Positions 46,097 to 56,850 of a stretch of DNA of 64,000 bases are shown here, one piece after another. This DNA comes from Psococerastis gibbosa (Eukaryota; Arthropoda; Insecta; Psocodea; Psocidae), in NCBI GenBank assembly GCA_963971405.1, contig OZ020490.1:10340874-10404873 (forward strand), read 5' to 3'. A program made the position numbers and the translations under genes. The notes beneath the pieces are model-generated. The model saw nothing but the letters and a program-made list of their open reading frames with translations, was not told where the DNA came from and did no database searches. Each line of letters starts with the position of its first letter. Within the stretch, counting starts at the first letter, position 1.

Positions 46097-47020
46097 CTTT
46101 ACATGACCTCAGAAGCATGCAATTGATGGAGAGAGGTAGATTTCGAAAAAGGAGAAATTTGCAAGGGATTCGAACCAACGCTGACGCATCGAATCTCTCG
46201 CTAGAGTCAATGAACTCATGCACCTTGCATTATCTTTCCTTTTATTATACTGTACCTATAGGTATTTACCGAACCACAGAAATTTATTTTAATATTCGCT
46301 TCGCTTACTCAGACCCCAATAACTCTTTCCCCTCTATACTCATCTTCAAGAAAATATCGCTATCAAAGTAAAAATTTAAAAAAAAGAGACCAGCAGTAAA
46401 AATTCAATCGGCAATTCCGGTAAGATTAAAGGAAAAACGATAGAAACCAAAAAAGGAAGTCGTACATGAAATAAAAAATTTTCCATTGAAAGGAAATAAA
46501 ATTTATCATTTTATTTAAATGTTACAGAGTCTCATAAATTATTCACTGATAGCGAGATAAATTTTCTGTGCGATAAAATTTTTAAAAATGCGAGATTTCC
46601 CGCGCAAAAATGGACTTTGCTGTCGCAGATTTGAATTCCCGCCAAATTTAATTTTCAACTCATTATGCGCCATTTTTTGCCTGTAGTAATTTTGCCTTTT
46701 TATGCGGCAAAAAGCTGCTTTTAATATTAGCGCTGATTATATGGGGTGATATAATTAAGGAATCTCTTTCGTGCAGAAATCCAAAAAGCCGGCTATACAT
46801 GTTACCTAGATATAAACAGAGAATTGGCGTCAAAATCCAATGTTTTGATTGTCTGGCCGATTTATCTGATTGGTTGGCCTCAACCATTTTCCTCGAACGT
46901 ATGAAACCCTCTTATTTTTTTTAGCAGGAATATAGGGTAAGTATAGGGTTCAAGACGTCATATTGCAACTCTGAAAGATCATATGTATTTTCCTACAGTC
47001 AAGCATAGTGAGAGTAAGTA

Positions 47021-47117
47021 AAAATGTATTTCTCCAAAACATTACAGAATATTTTCATTGATACCAATTTACAATGCAACGACAATACAATATATTCATG
47101 ACCGCTTGATAGGCCAT
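47021..47117. repeat. Dispersed 100-bp repeat, copy 2
   Basis: Nearly identical to 31997-32103, ending at the same GGCCAT. Probably the end of a longer element. Confidence 0.7.
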
Positions 47118-47137
47118 GACTTTACAACTACCGTATT

Positions 47138-47298
47138 CAGGGCCGTAGCCAGGACTTTTCGGGGGGGTTTCAGAAATTTCATTGGATATTACATATTAGC
47201 TTTTATTTTTCCTCTCAAAATCCGATTCTACCTATTGTGTCAAGCCATTTCAATTCGGGGGGGGGGGGGGGGTTGAACCCCCCCTGGCTACAGCCTTG
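47138..47298. mobile_element. hAT-type MITE
   Basis: Ends CAGGGCCGTAGCCAGGA and CTGGCTACAGCCTTG; 161 bp. Flanks ACCGTATT and ACAGTATT (7 of 8). G-tracts lie inside both ends. Orphan right ends of this type lie at 13588 (CTGGCTACGGCCTTG), and a left-type end lies at about 31573. Confidence 0.85.
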
Positions 47299-47999
47299 AC
47301 AGTATTGTATATTTTATCATGTCCCAATATACCTCTACTTCCTGAGCTTCCTCTTTAAAGCTGTATAGTTTGGTGTCCAAATATAATGCAACTACATTTT
47401 GAACCACATTGACCTACTTGAATCTACTGTGAATCACAGCTAGAAATACCACTCTAAATGTGCAAAATGTTGTGAAGGAAGGATACCATTAAAAAATACT
47501 AAAAATAATTAATTAAAATAATTAGATGCCGGGAAAATTAGACTGACGTGATGAAAAAAATCTCCATGATGAAGTATAGAGATAGAAATTGACAAATCTC
47601 TCTGTTAAAAATATTACGTGTCGAGTCATTGACCTAAAACTGTCGGGAATGAAAATTAGTGGAGATGATTGAGGAGGGATGCGACAATCAATGGGGTCTT
47701 TGAGGAAAAAGAGCAGACAAATTAGAGCTAGATTACCTGATTGGCTCTCTCGAGGAGAATGAAGAAAAGTTGTCACTCTTCGAGTGTTTGAGAAATCGTA
47801 TAGATTTTGTAATTATGGCGTCTGCCCTAGCAGAAAGAAAGAAAGAAAGCAAATTAAATTAATTTTTCATATCGGCGAATTTTGAACCTTTCGGACCACA
47901 CTTTTAACCCATAGTAAACAATGTAAAGAAAATATTATGATATAAAACTGAAAAACTAAAAGGCCATTCACACACCCACCATACATACGCATAAAATAG

Positions 48000-48095
48000 T
48001 CAAGCACCATTAAATTTCTTTAATAATTTATCATTTCTGATGGGGTCCGGCAGAGAGTTCCAAAGCCTCACCGCATCCACCGAAAAAAAAGAAGA
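48000..48095 (-). pseudogene. LINE C-terminal shred
   Basis: On the minus strand VDAVRLWNSLPDPIRNDKLL then KKF matches the AVRLWNSLP..IR.....FK block, as at 2880-2930. Confidence 0.55.
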
Positions 48096-48109
48096 TAAGG
48101 CCTGGGATG

Positions 48110-48205
48110 CCTGAGAACATGTTGAGTTTAAGAGAAGGCTTTATAGTCCAATAACTGCGCTTAATTAGCTCATTAATAGAACGGCAATCCATTATTTATA
48201 TATTT
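48110..48205 (+). repeat. Diverged SINE1 3' fragment
   Basis: TTGAGTTTAAGAGAAGGCTT, then TTAATAGAACGGCAATCCAT and a T/A-rich tail match the SINE1 3' end with many substitutions. A 25-bp shred of the same end also lies at about 5055-5080 on the minus strand. Confidence 0.45.
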
Positions 48206-48629
48206 ATCTATTAAGGGAAATTATGCCGAAATGGCAGAAATTAAAAAAAATTGATGAAGCAGTAGAATCCGAATTAATAGGCCGTGGTCGATTTAAAAGC
48301 GTACTTGATAGGTCAGTCAATCTGTGAGTATGTGGTGCACAGTAAATAGACAAGCAACGCACATTAGTTGCATTGGAGCGGTATGTCTTTGCTCATCAGC
48401 TGTGAGTGAGTTAAATGTGTATGTCCTTTGCGCAACCTTGCGAGTGATACTTCAAGGGAATGCGATCTGTAATTCGATTCCAAAGCCTCACCGCCTGCAG
48501 ATATATAATTTATACATTACTTTTCTATTTATACGTTAGTGCAATGTTTAATTTTTAGATTTCATGGGATGTTCACATTATGATATCCCACAAGATCCCA
48601 AAAAGAGGTGTAACAAAATGTCTATAAAT

Positions 48630-48770
48630 AAATAAGGACTTTTTTGTTCTATTACTAAGCCAACCTAGCGGAGTTATAGGCTATTAAGCCCTCTCTTACA
48701 CTCAACTAGGAAGGCCCGGGACCACCTGCTTTACATGCCCTCCGAAGCATGGCCAGAAAATGTAGGAAGT
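48630..48770 (-). repeat. SINE1 copy, head missing
   Basis: Reverse 3' half; it stops at the ACATTTTCTGGCCATG position and abuts a fragment of the GACA-core repeat. Confidence 0.8.
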
Positions 48771-48965
48771 GTCTATCTGTCTGTTCGTTGATTTGTGGGT
48801 AAACTAGGGCTCACAAAAACATATTCATATGTCAGATCAATTTATTTTCAGTCAACTCAATTCTGGGGATTTTACCCTCCAAAAACTAAAAAAAACTGCT
48901 AAGAAAATTTTCTTGAAAACGGCTACAATGAATTTAGTAAAATTTGGTTCTGGGGGCAAAAAAAT
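48771..48965 (-). repeat. GACA-core repeat fragment
   Basis: CTATCTGTCTGTTCGTTGAT and, later, TTGAAAACGGCTACAATGA are diverged reverse matches to the central block. It abuts a truncated SINE1. Confidence 0.55.
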
Positions 48966-50380
48966 GACTGCATTTTCATGAAAATTACTTTAAAATAATT
49001 GCGGATCGATACTTTCTTCTTCAGGTATGTATTGTGGGTTATCTGTCTCCAGTCAGATGCATCTCAGTAGCTGATCAGTGTTTCTTTCTCCTTGCAAACA
49101 TAGGCGAAATTCTGATAAGTAGGCGACTAGGCGGTACCTTTTCAATGGACGTGGCTCTAGAAGTAGTGAAATTAAATTAAAAACGTCTTTTTATTTGGTT
49201 AGAATTAGCCCTGAAGTCGTGTCCTGTGGCCATTCCGATCGCGATTCTCTCTAAAGCAACCTTTGCTTATTACTGACAGGAATGCTGAACGTAAAAATCA
49301 TCACTATCTATTAGCCAAACGTTGCAGCCTATAGTCTAGGGCTCTAGGCCTACAACTGTGCAGGCCTACTTTATTTCAAGACGATGATTAAAAAACATAA
49401 GGTTATTGTTGTTGACTACTACTGGTATTCCAGTATTAACATGCCAATCAAAGAGCGTGGCAGTGAAAAAAAAAATAAAATGTCAATAAAATACCATGCC
49501 TACCAATAACAAAAAAGAAAACACGTGCAATAAAAAAATCACTTCAAATTTAAAATCAAGTTTTGGCGGCAAAAATTCCCCAACTCTTTCATTTTGTGCT
49601 GCAGATAGAAGGGAAAAAAGAAGGGATATGTGCGCAGGAAGGGGGGGGGGGAGGGGGAGGCAGGCATTGGGACCTGTCAAAACGTAATTTGTAATATCAT
49701 TGGCAGGTGGATATGTGACTGCTAAAGGGGGAATTCATGAAAGTCCCGTATTAAAAGGTTTTTTGATTTTTGTGCTGAACGTGTCACAAAAAATTGCCCT
49801 AGGTGGCCGCGTGACGAATGGATTCTCTATCATTTGCAGGTCTTCATTTTTGGATTAATTTTTGGTTTAATTTTTTTATTCTTCATGGCTTAATTTCTTT
49901 TTTTTAAATTAGGTCCAAAAGTTTCTTTCTAGATTTTTTTTACCAGCTGGTTGTTTTCGTTTTTTTATCTTGTATTTTGTTTTATAAGAGACAGGGTTGT
50001 GCTGGGTAGCATTATCGGGCGCAGGGAGAACACCGAAGAGTTTGTGATAACGAAATATAATGTGTTTCATTTTTCCTCCAAGTTATTAAACTTACGTTTT
50101 CTAAGCTAATAAGCCAACTATTTTTCCGCCTGTTCATAGTTCTTAGTTAAATCAATGGTTTAGTCTAGGTTACTAGACTACTGACTCTTAACTAAGATTA
50201 ATAACTCTTCTAGGTAATACTGGCCCTAGACTATCAATTATTATATTGAATATCCTTATTTTTACCCAAATTCTTTTATTAACTTTAGAAACAGCCGTCG
50301 CTTTCATCCAATCATATGTATTCGCAATTTTAGCCACTCTATATTCCACAGAAACTAATTAATGTTAACACAAAACCACC
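48966..50380. other. Stretch without recognised gene
   Basis: A/T-rich with a purine tract at 49600-49665. No domain, TIR or tRNA-like box seen. Confidence 0.4.
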
Positions 50381-50392
50381 CTTACCACTTTG

Positions 50393-51021
50393 CAAGCCCG
50401 TAGCCAGGATTTTTTTCGGGGGTGGCTGCGGCAACTGTGATCCTATCCAGTGTAAAAAAAATTTCTTGAATTCAATTGTATCTAGTGTATTCTTTTGAGG
50501 TTATGGTGTTACTGAGTATATATGATAGCATAGGCACACCAAACGTCAATTTCTAGGACACTGACACACAATATTTTGCGGAAATGCTGACTAAATCCTA
50601 ATGTTACCATTACGACGGTTTAGATTGAATAGAAATAATATTGCATTTCAACCCAAATGGGGGGTTCGGGGGTCTCCCCCGGGGGAAGATTTGAAAATAT
50701 TAGTGCAAAATAGTGGGGTTTTACGCATTTTAACAGCAGCAAAAGATAGATTTTACAAAGCTTAGAACGGAATACTTACTCATAGAAATAATTTTGCATT
50801 TAAACCAGAGGGGGGGCCTCCCCCGTGGAAAAAAATCCATATATAAGTGCAAAACAGTGGGGTTTTACAGCAGCAAAGCTTACAAAGGCATGCATATTCA
50901 TATATCTGCAAACAGGGGGGCCCGAGGGTCTCCCCCGGCGGAAATGTTTTTCAAAAGTTTTCATTTCGGGGGGGGGGGGCTGCAGCCCAATAAGCCCCCC
51001 CCCCCCTTGCCTACGGCCTTT
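50393..51021. mobile_element. hAT-type MITE, long form
   Basis: Ends CAAGCCCGTAGCCAGGA and the approximate inverse TTGCCTACGGCCTTT. Flanks CCACTTTG and CCACTTAG (6 of 8). The interior repeats a CAGTGGGGTTTTAC..CTCCCCCGG module about three times, which explains the 629-bp length. Confidence 0.7.
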
Positions 51022-52064
51022 CCACTTAGTCAATATAAGCCCATGGCCCCTTACAGGGGGCTAACTAAACTATTTTAGTTTAGGTAGCCTACTTGTGTAT
51101 AATAAAATAGGGGCAAACCTCAGAATTGGTGCTAACTCGCTGAGTATTTCCATAGAAATGTTTCTCACGGCATTCTCCTACTAAAAGTGTGCTTACACTT
51201 GAAAATTGAAGTCGTAGGTAACGTAGTTCTTTCAAAGTCAAAGGTCATCATCGTCATTTTTTAAATAACGTGTTTTCTGCCACTAAAAAGGTGTTTTTGA
51301 TGAATATACAAATTGATAAGCATAAAATTGCCTATTGACTGATATGTATACCATTGTCATCAACCATTATTCAAACCTTGAATTCAAAGTAAAGTAAAGT
51401 GGAAGCAATGTTTCTTGTAGAATTTTTCACCATTTTCCATGTTACAAAAGAGTAAGTTACAATCTATCATACCCAGCCATTGTAATCCAGATGAGATGTA
51501 GTGAGCTGGCTAACAACATTAAAAAGTCATGAAGGGGAGCTACAAGGCATTGCCCTTACCCCCTACCTTATTACTTATTTATATAAACGCTCGATCTGAC
51601 GTTGACTTTGAGAATACTCAAATACTTACCTTTGTACTTCTTTCAATGGGCATGGCCAGTCGAAAATCATTCCAAGCAGACTTGAAAATGGCAGAAAAAT
51701 GTACGCTTTCCAAAACTGTCTTCAGCCTGGGTTCTTAGTTTCCATTGAAGAGAGGAACAACGTTCAGTGTTAAGAATGCAAGATTATTTGTTTATGTGAA
51801 AATGGTAAGCGGTGGGCAGTTCAATGGGGATTACACCATTTAGGGAGGTTTCAACCAATTGCCGTTCAGTTAAATCCGACTGATCTGTACCCTTACTGAC
51901 AAGTCTTGACCTACTCAAAGCATAGGCCATTCTGAGTCTCGTCTTAAATTATTTTAATTATTATTACTATCTAGACTTAGAGAGTTAAGCTGACAAAGGT
52001 CTTGGGACCCTTTGTTTTTGAGATCACATCAATGAATCCCAATCATTCCTACTTGTCAGTTTTT

Positions 52065-52455
52065 CTTCAATTTTGATAATGTCATTTACGGAAATATCAA
52101 AAATGTTGCATTTATATTTTTTCACCTCATTCCACTTGTCATCAATAATTGACGATTTTTGTTTTCAATTTTTTCCAATTTTGTAAGTTTGGCCGCCGTC
52201 TTTCTTTTAATTTTATAATCTTCATGAAATTTTATGATTTAAATTATGAAATAATTCGTTCGTTCTCAAGAAATTAACTACAATTATTTATCATCTCTAG
52301 ACGACGCCATTGTTTAATTATAGTTTGTTATTGTTTGCAAAGCGTGATTATGATCATTGATCAATTTTTAACATGGGGAAGTTAAAATGGTCAATGACAT
52401 AGAGTAAAACAAAAATCGCATCAAATGACGGAATATTGACACGTGGAATAGCCGG
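52065..52455. mobile_element. MITE, sister of 27333, left end lost
   Basis: The interior aligns with 27350-27762 (TTTTGTTTTCAATTTTTTCC, CTAGACGACGCCATTGTTTA) and ends GTGGAATAGCCGG. The left terminal repeat has decayed. Confidence 0.7.
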
Positions 52456-52479
52456 CTATGGCCATTACCAATGAATCAA

Positions 52480-52728
52480 CTGTTGAAAAACAGCAGCTAA
52501 CCATGTTAGCGAAGACAACTATGTCCTTCATTGGCGAGTCAGTCAGATGGACCTGGTCGATGTCGGCAGCCCCAAGAGAATTTAACCGCGCCTACTCTAG
52601 TGCTGGGCAGTGGCCAACCACGTGTTCCGTGGTTTCCTCGGGCTCATTGCGGTGCCGGTAGACGGTAGGACCTACATTACCTAGTTTGGCCATGTGGGCT
52701 CTGAACAGACCGTGACCAGTAACCAGGG
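52480..52728 (-). pseudogene. LINE C-terminal fragment, minus
   Basis: TGHGLFRAHMAKLGNVGP and EPEETTEHVVGHCPALE match the TGHGxFxxHLxRxG...EETxEHVLxxCPxL block of I/R1-like LINEs. The first cysteines have become other residues, and a stop follows. Confidence 0.65.
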
Positions 52729-52906
52729 CTTGTCTTACCTATTCGACTTGCGAATGCGGACAATTCCAAGACGATGGCCACCTTCTGGTCTGCCCGAGAC
52801 TAGGAGAAGCTGTGTCCCAGACAGAAGTTTTAGGCGCCAACGACAAGGCCATCCAGGCCGCAACGTTTTGGATCAACGTCTCCTTGGCCCACACACGTTA
52901 AGTTGA
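52729..52906 (+). pseudogene. LINE C-terminal fragment, plus
   Basis: TYSTCECGQFQDDGHLLVCP then RLGEAVSQTEVLGAN keeps an intact C-x-C-G...H-x4-C motif. It is head-to-head with the minus fragment and ends at the SINE2 duplication. Confidence 0.6.
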
Positions 52907-52920
52907 AGTTATAAGTCTTA

Positions 52921-53212
52921 GTAGTAGTAGTAGTTGTAGTGTTCGTCGGGTAAATAACGACTTAGACCTCATATTTGGGCCCATAGAGCGACTCCGACTT
53001 GACTGTTCTATGCCAGCCCATAGGACAGTGGACCTCCTAATTATAGTGGATTCCGAACCTCTTGGGAAACACATTGAAGTCACACGATTAGTTCGGAGGT
53101 GACCAGGACAAGTCCTACCGTGTTTCCCTACCGGCACTGTGCACACGACCGAGTTATCTGCAGCTTTGAACCTGCTCTGGTCCGCTGGATTTAACTTGGT
53201 ATGGCGGCCGGC
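52921..53212 (-). repeat. SINE2 subfamily B
   Basis: Perfect 14-bp duplication AGTTATAAGTCTTA (52907-52920 and 53213-53226), with an (AGT)n run at the plus-strand left end. Confidence 0.9.
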
Positions 53213-53379
53213 AGTTATAAGTCTTACCAGTACACTACATGTCTCGCATACTGTACATCACTGTCAAGTCTTGGCCATTACGACTCACAGAAATCACTGC
53301 CTCATCCCTCAAAGTGGAATGAGGCGTATACATTTTTGCTTCTTATTTTTTGCGTATATGCGCATTTAGCCTTACGTAC

Positions 53380-53520
53380 GCGGCTTTGGAATGAGGGTAT
53401 ACAAACGAATGCTGCGCATATCCTGTATAGGTAGAGGGTCCCTTGTGCTGAGGTTCTGAGGCGAATGAAAGCAGAAGCTGAGTTGCTACTGACAGTTAAG
53501 AAACGGAAACAAGTTTGTAG
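53380..53520 (+). pseudogene. LINE C-terminal fragment, plus arm of foldback
   Basis: FGMRVYKRMLRISCIG, then after one frameshift AEVLRRMKAEAELLLTVKKR. Same family as 56430. Confidence 0.65.
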
Positions 53521-53524
53521 GAAG

Positions 53525-53615
53525 CATGTTAGTTTCTGTTTCTTAACCGTCAGCAGCAACTTGGCATATGCATCTATTCGACTCAGGACCTTAGCATTAG
53601 GGACAACATTAATGT
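53525..53615 (-). pseudogene. LINE C-terminal fragment, minus arm of foldback
   Basis: On the minus strand VPNAKVLSRIDAYAKLLLTV then KKQKL, an inverted partial duplicate of the fragment before it, separated by about 15 bp. Confidence 0.65.
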
Positions 53616-54292
53616 AGCTACAAGATCGATGTTTCCTGTGATATCTGATTTTTTTCTTCTTCTCTCACCTTTTAGGGTTAAGGGCAAAGTACAGTATAAA
53701 AGAAGGGAAAGGTCACTTCGGGATTGTTGACAAATTATGCAATAAGAAGAGAGACAGTGCTAACACCGTATCAGTTACATTGTCGAGTTGACCTCCGGTT
53801 GACCTGAAAATGTCCGACTGCGGACGAGGGGATAGGATAACTTCACAATACTTAATCTCAATCGCGTATTGACTTTTGAAATCAGGTGTTTGCGACAGTC
53901 TGTCTCTGTGATTTTAATTTGTTGGTGAACTTGTTTATATAAACCAGGTTTTCATGGGTTTGACTGTTATCAATTTTTATAATTTACTCTACTGTAGCCG
54001 AAAATCCCTGAATTATTGTTTATCTAAATCAACCAGAAAACACTGTCCCTGAACTATTGTTTATCTAAACTAACCAGAAAACACTGCCGGATTTACCCAA
54101 TAAGCCCAATAATAACTCGTGACTAGGACTCTCAATTCTCATACCGCAAATGGCAAAAATTATGGAAAAAAAAACAAGAATTTGAAATTCATAGCAACCT
54201 GCTCTATGGCACCTATGGACCCCCCAAACACCAGCTGCCACAAAAAAAGTCAATAATTTAATCGGTACTAAATAAGTTTATTTTATTCTATT

Positions 54293-54640
54293 TTGACCGC
54301 TGCCTCTCTTCAATGGGCAGGATCCGTCAATGCCAAGCGTGGAACAACCCTGTTTTCTGAAATATTTCCCGAATATTCTTTTGCCAATGGGCAAGCTCAG
54401 ACATGCTTTCCATTGGCATTGTTGCATTGGAGCAGTCGCTGCGGAGCCTCCAAGATGCAGTCTTCGAAGTCTACGCAAATTCCACGGAAGATGTCGACCG
54501 CAGATAATGACGAAACGTTTGAAAGTGCGCTTTCAGAACGAACACAGCCTATCATCCCCGATTGTACTGCTTCATCACAGAACTCCGGCCGTGAAAGCCT
54601 TTGCAATTATATTGTAACGGGCGTTTGGTCGACTTAACGA
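54293..54640. other. Unrecognised non-repetitive stretch with open frames
   Basis: It has less AT bias than its surroundings and open frames of 114 and 95 codons (+) and 66-69 codons (-), without a recognisable domain or splice context. It could be an old gene or transposon fragment; I cannot choose a frame. Confidence 0.25.
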
Positions 54641-54729
54641 AATATGGAAATGAGTCAACACTCTATAGTCTACATACTAGGTACCTTACAAATTTTCGTC
54701 TTTATCAGATTCAGAGACATTCCATAAAA

Positions 54730-54955
54730 CAGGACATGTAGAGTAGTGGAACGGACTCCAACTTTCACCCGAAAGGTTGTTGGTTCGAGTCCCACACTTG
54801 CTATATTTTCTGGCCATGCTTCGGAGGGCATGTAAAGCAGGCGATCTTAGGCTTTCCTAGTTGAGTGTAAGAGAGGGCTTATAGCCCTAACTCCGCTAGG
54901 TTGGCTTAGTAATAGAACAAAAAAAGTCGATATGTATTTTATTTTATTTAAAACC
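54730..54955 (+). repeat. SINE1 copy
   Basis: Full-length copy with intact head, B-box and A/T tail. Confidence 0.85.
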
Positions 54956-55034
54956 GCGACTACGTATCAACAAGGTTTGCAGGAAACGAAAGCTTTTTTC
55001 AGAGACGTACGATATGCTCCTTCTGCAGTGTAAA

Positions 55035-55079
55035 TGAAATGTTAATATACGGACGAATACTGCGCATATCCTTGGTAGC
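55035..55079 (+). pseudogene. LINE C-terminal fragment, 5' part interrupted by a younger LINE
   Basis: The translation EMLIYGRILRIS matches the MW-YRRMLRIS motif of RTE/jockey-like endonuclease-reverse transcriptase tails. It resumes at about 56430 after the inserted RNase H LINE, where ISWRYRVPNAKVLD follows. The same motif appears at 53384 as MRVYKRMLRIS. The upstream limit is unclear. Confidence 0.5.
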
Positions 55080-56429
55080 TTGCAATCAACGCCACTAAAT
55101 ATTATAAATGCAGAAGCTGGGGAGCCTCCAGTAGGGTGTAGATTTAAAATGTTAGCTGATAGGTACACACTGAGCACTGATAGGTACACACTGAGCACTG
55201 ATAGGTACACACTGAGCACGTACAATCGCTGCCAAACCATTTTTAGCCGCCTAAACCAGCTAGCAGTGTCCAACCTTACAGAGCCATATTGGCAAAAGAA
55301 AAAATCACCGATACTATGCGACAGCTACTGCGACCTTAGCATGTTTTTCCACCTCATAACATCATCCGAAAAACCACTTTCTTTCAGCCTTCCCTACAAG
55401 CAATTAATTTCCACACCAAGCGTGTACATACACCCGCATACCGATTTCTCCAAATTTGAGCTGAGAGAATTATTGTCAGAGAAGTGGCCGGACGCCCTGT
55501 ATGTATATAGTGATGGGTCCCGAATGTGTGAAAAAGTAGGTAGCGCCTTTTATATAGAAAAATTAGAAGTAAAAAAAGGCTTTCGCATAGCAGACTTTGC
55601 GTCCGTTTACACCGCGGAATTAATTGCCATGGAGATGGCGATGGAATACATTGTAGCATTAAGGGGAGCCCGCATTAAAAAAGTGTTGTTTTTGACTGAC
55701 TCCTTGAGCTTAGTGGAGAAATTTAGAAACATCTCTCCGAGATCCGATTTTATAAAGCCAAAGATTGACATACTGACCCTTCTCGAACAGCTAGCCTGTA
55801 AAGGATGGGAACATCAATTTATTTGGATTAAGGCACATGTCGGGATCGTAGGAAACGAGATGGCAGACGCTAGGAAGCTACCCGTCATAGGTGCATTGAC
55901 ATGCAGGACCCGGTATGTCCCCCGTCCGACTTGGGTTTTCACATAAGACAGTCACTGTTGGCGAAGTGGCAGGGACTATTCTCCACTTACCCAGCTGGGG
56001 TTCAGTATAAGGAGATCTTCCCAAAAATATCATTTTTTCCGTGGTTTAAAGGTTACCAGTCACCACTCACAAAAAAATTTTATACGACCATTACAAAACT
56101 GAGAAGTGGCCATGGGGTCACGAAGAGGTACTTGTGGAAGATAGGTAGGGACCCCAGTGGCATGTGCGACACTTGTCCGGGGTCAACTGAAACCCTACAG
56201 CATATTATATTAGAATGCCCATCACACTCAGCACAACGTACAGTCCTTAATTGCCTACCAAATTCCATAGTCAGACCTTTCAATCTACTTTCAATTTTAG
56301 AAACATCCAGCCCAACAATATATTTTGCTCTTCATAATTTAAAAAAAAAAACAGTAAAAAAGCTATTTAAGACTGCCGCACATTAGTGGCTGAATGGCTC
56401 CCCATCGCCGACGCCAAAAAAAAAAATAT
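55080..56429 (+). mobile_element. 5'-truncated non-LTR retrotransposon with RNase H domain
   Basis: The copy begins in the region after the reverse transcriptase (STPLNIINAEAGEPP, a typical post-RT linker) and runs through RNase H into a Cys/His tail. All four RNase H acidic positions are visible: D in VYSDGSR, E in YTAELIAME, D in FLTDSLSLV and D in GNEMADA, plus the KAHVGI histidine. The tail has RSGHGVTKRYLW and CDTCPGSTETLQHIILECP (a C-x2-C-H-C type motif). A one-base frameshift near 55870-55900 splits the frame, so the copy is dead. The 3' end is a short UTR (GGCTCCCCATCGCCGACGCC) with poly-A. It lies inside another LINE tail, with an imperfect target duplication (TATCCTTGG left, TATCCTGG right). 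I-like, by RNase H placement. Confidence 0.85.
55158..55220 (+). repeat. Three tandem 21-bp units inside LINE frame
   Basis: Three head-to-tail 21-bp units encode DRYTLST three times in frame (the third unit ends ACG rather than ACT). This is an in-frame expansion in the linker before RNase H, probably from replication slippage. Confidence 0.9.
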
Positions 56430-56712
56430 CCTGGAGATATCGTGTTCCTAATGCTAAGGTCCTGGATATAGAAGCAGAGATGCTACTGACGGTTAAGAAA
56501 CGGAAACTAACATACGTTGGCCATGTGATGAGGAATGAGAAGCATCGGCTTCTGCATGTAATAATCCAAGGGATGATGGAAGGAATGAAGACAGAAAAAA
56601 AACCTGAGGCAGTGGTTTATCATGACTTACCTTTTCAGAGCTGCAGTTTCCAAGGCCCAAATAGCTATGATGATCGCCAATCTTTGATAGAAGAAGCATT
56701 TAAAGAAGAAGA
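56430..56712 (+). pseudogene. LINE C-terminal tail (RTE/jockey-like), 3' part
   Basis: The translation includes RVPNAKVLDIEAEMLLTVKK, LTYVGHVMRNEKHRLL and IIQGMMEGMKTEKKPEA. This is the familiar RxxL-GHVxR-x-II-G C-terminus of arthropod endonuclease-reverse transcriptase LINEs. The 3' end carries TGATCGCCAATCTTTGATAG followed by AAGAAG repeats; the same end occurs at 2410, 14965 and 37480. It is continuous with the piece ending at 55079, the two being separated by the younger LINE. The frame is open but lacks any catalytic domain. Confidence 0.75.
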
Positions 56713-56714
56713 AA

Positions 56715-56850
56715 ATGGTCCATCTGGTGTCGTCACATCGCAGCAATAGCAGCCATTAATATTTTGGCAGCAAACTCGGCCACCATGTCCTTTGCCAACA
56801 CACTTGAGACAACTCAACATCGCTAACCCTGACCGGTCCCTTTTAAACGA
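56715..56850 (-). pseudogene. Zinc-knuckle fragment, possible BEL/Pao gag
   Basis: On the minus strand LSCLKCVGKGHGGRVCC fits C-x2-C-x4-H-x4-C, followed by a cysteine-rich NINGCYCCDV. BEL/Pao gag often has CFKCLxxGHxxxxC followed by more Cys/His. No LTR, protease or RT was found. Confidence 0.35.

Noticed and set aside
46140-46225. tRNA-like arrangement on the minus strand
   Set aside because: A- and B-box-like pieces exist, but the T-stem and anticodon stem do not pair.
50794-51078. Overlapping open frames rich in G and P
   Set aside because: Produced by G/C tracts inside an hAT-type MITE.
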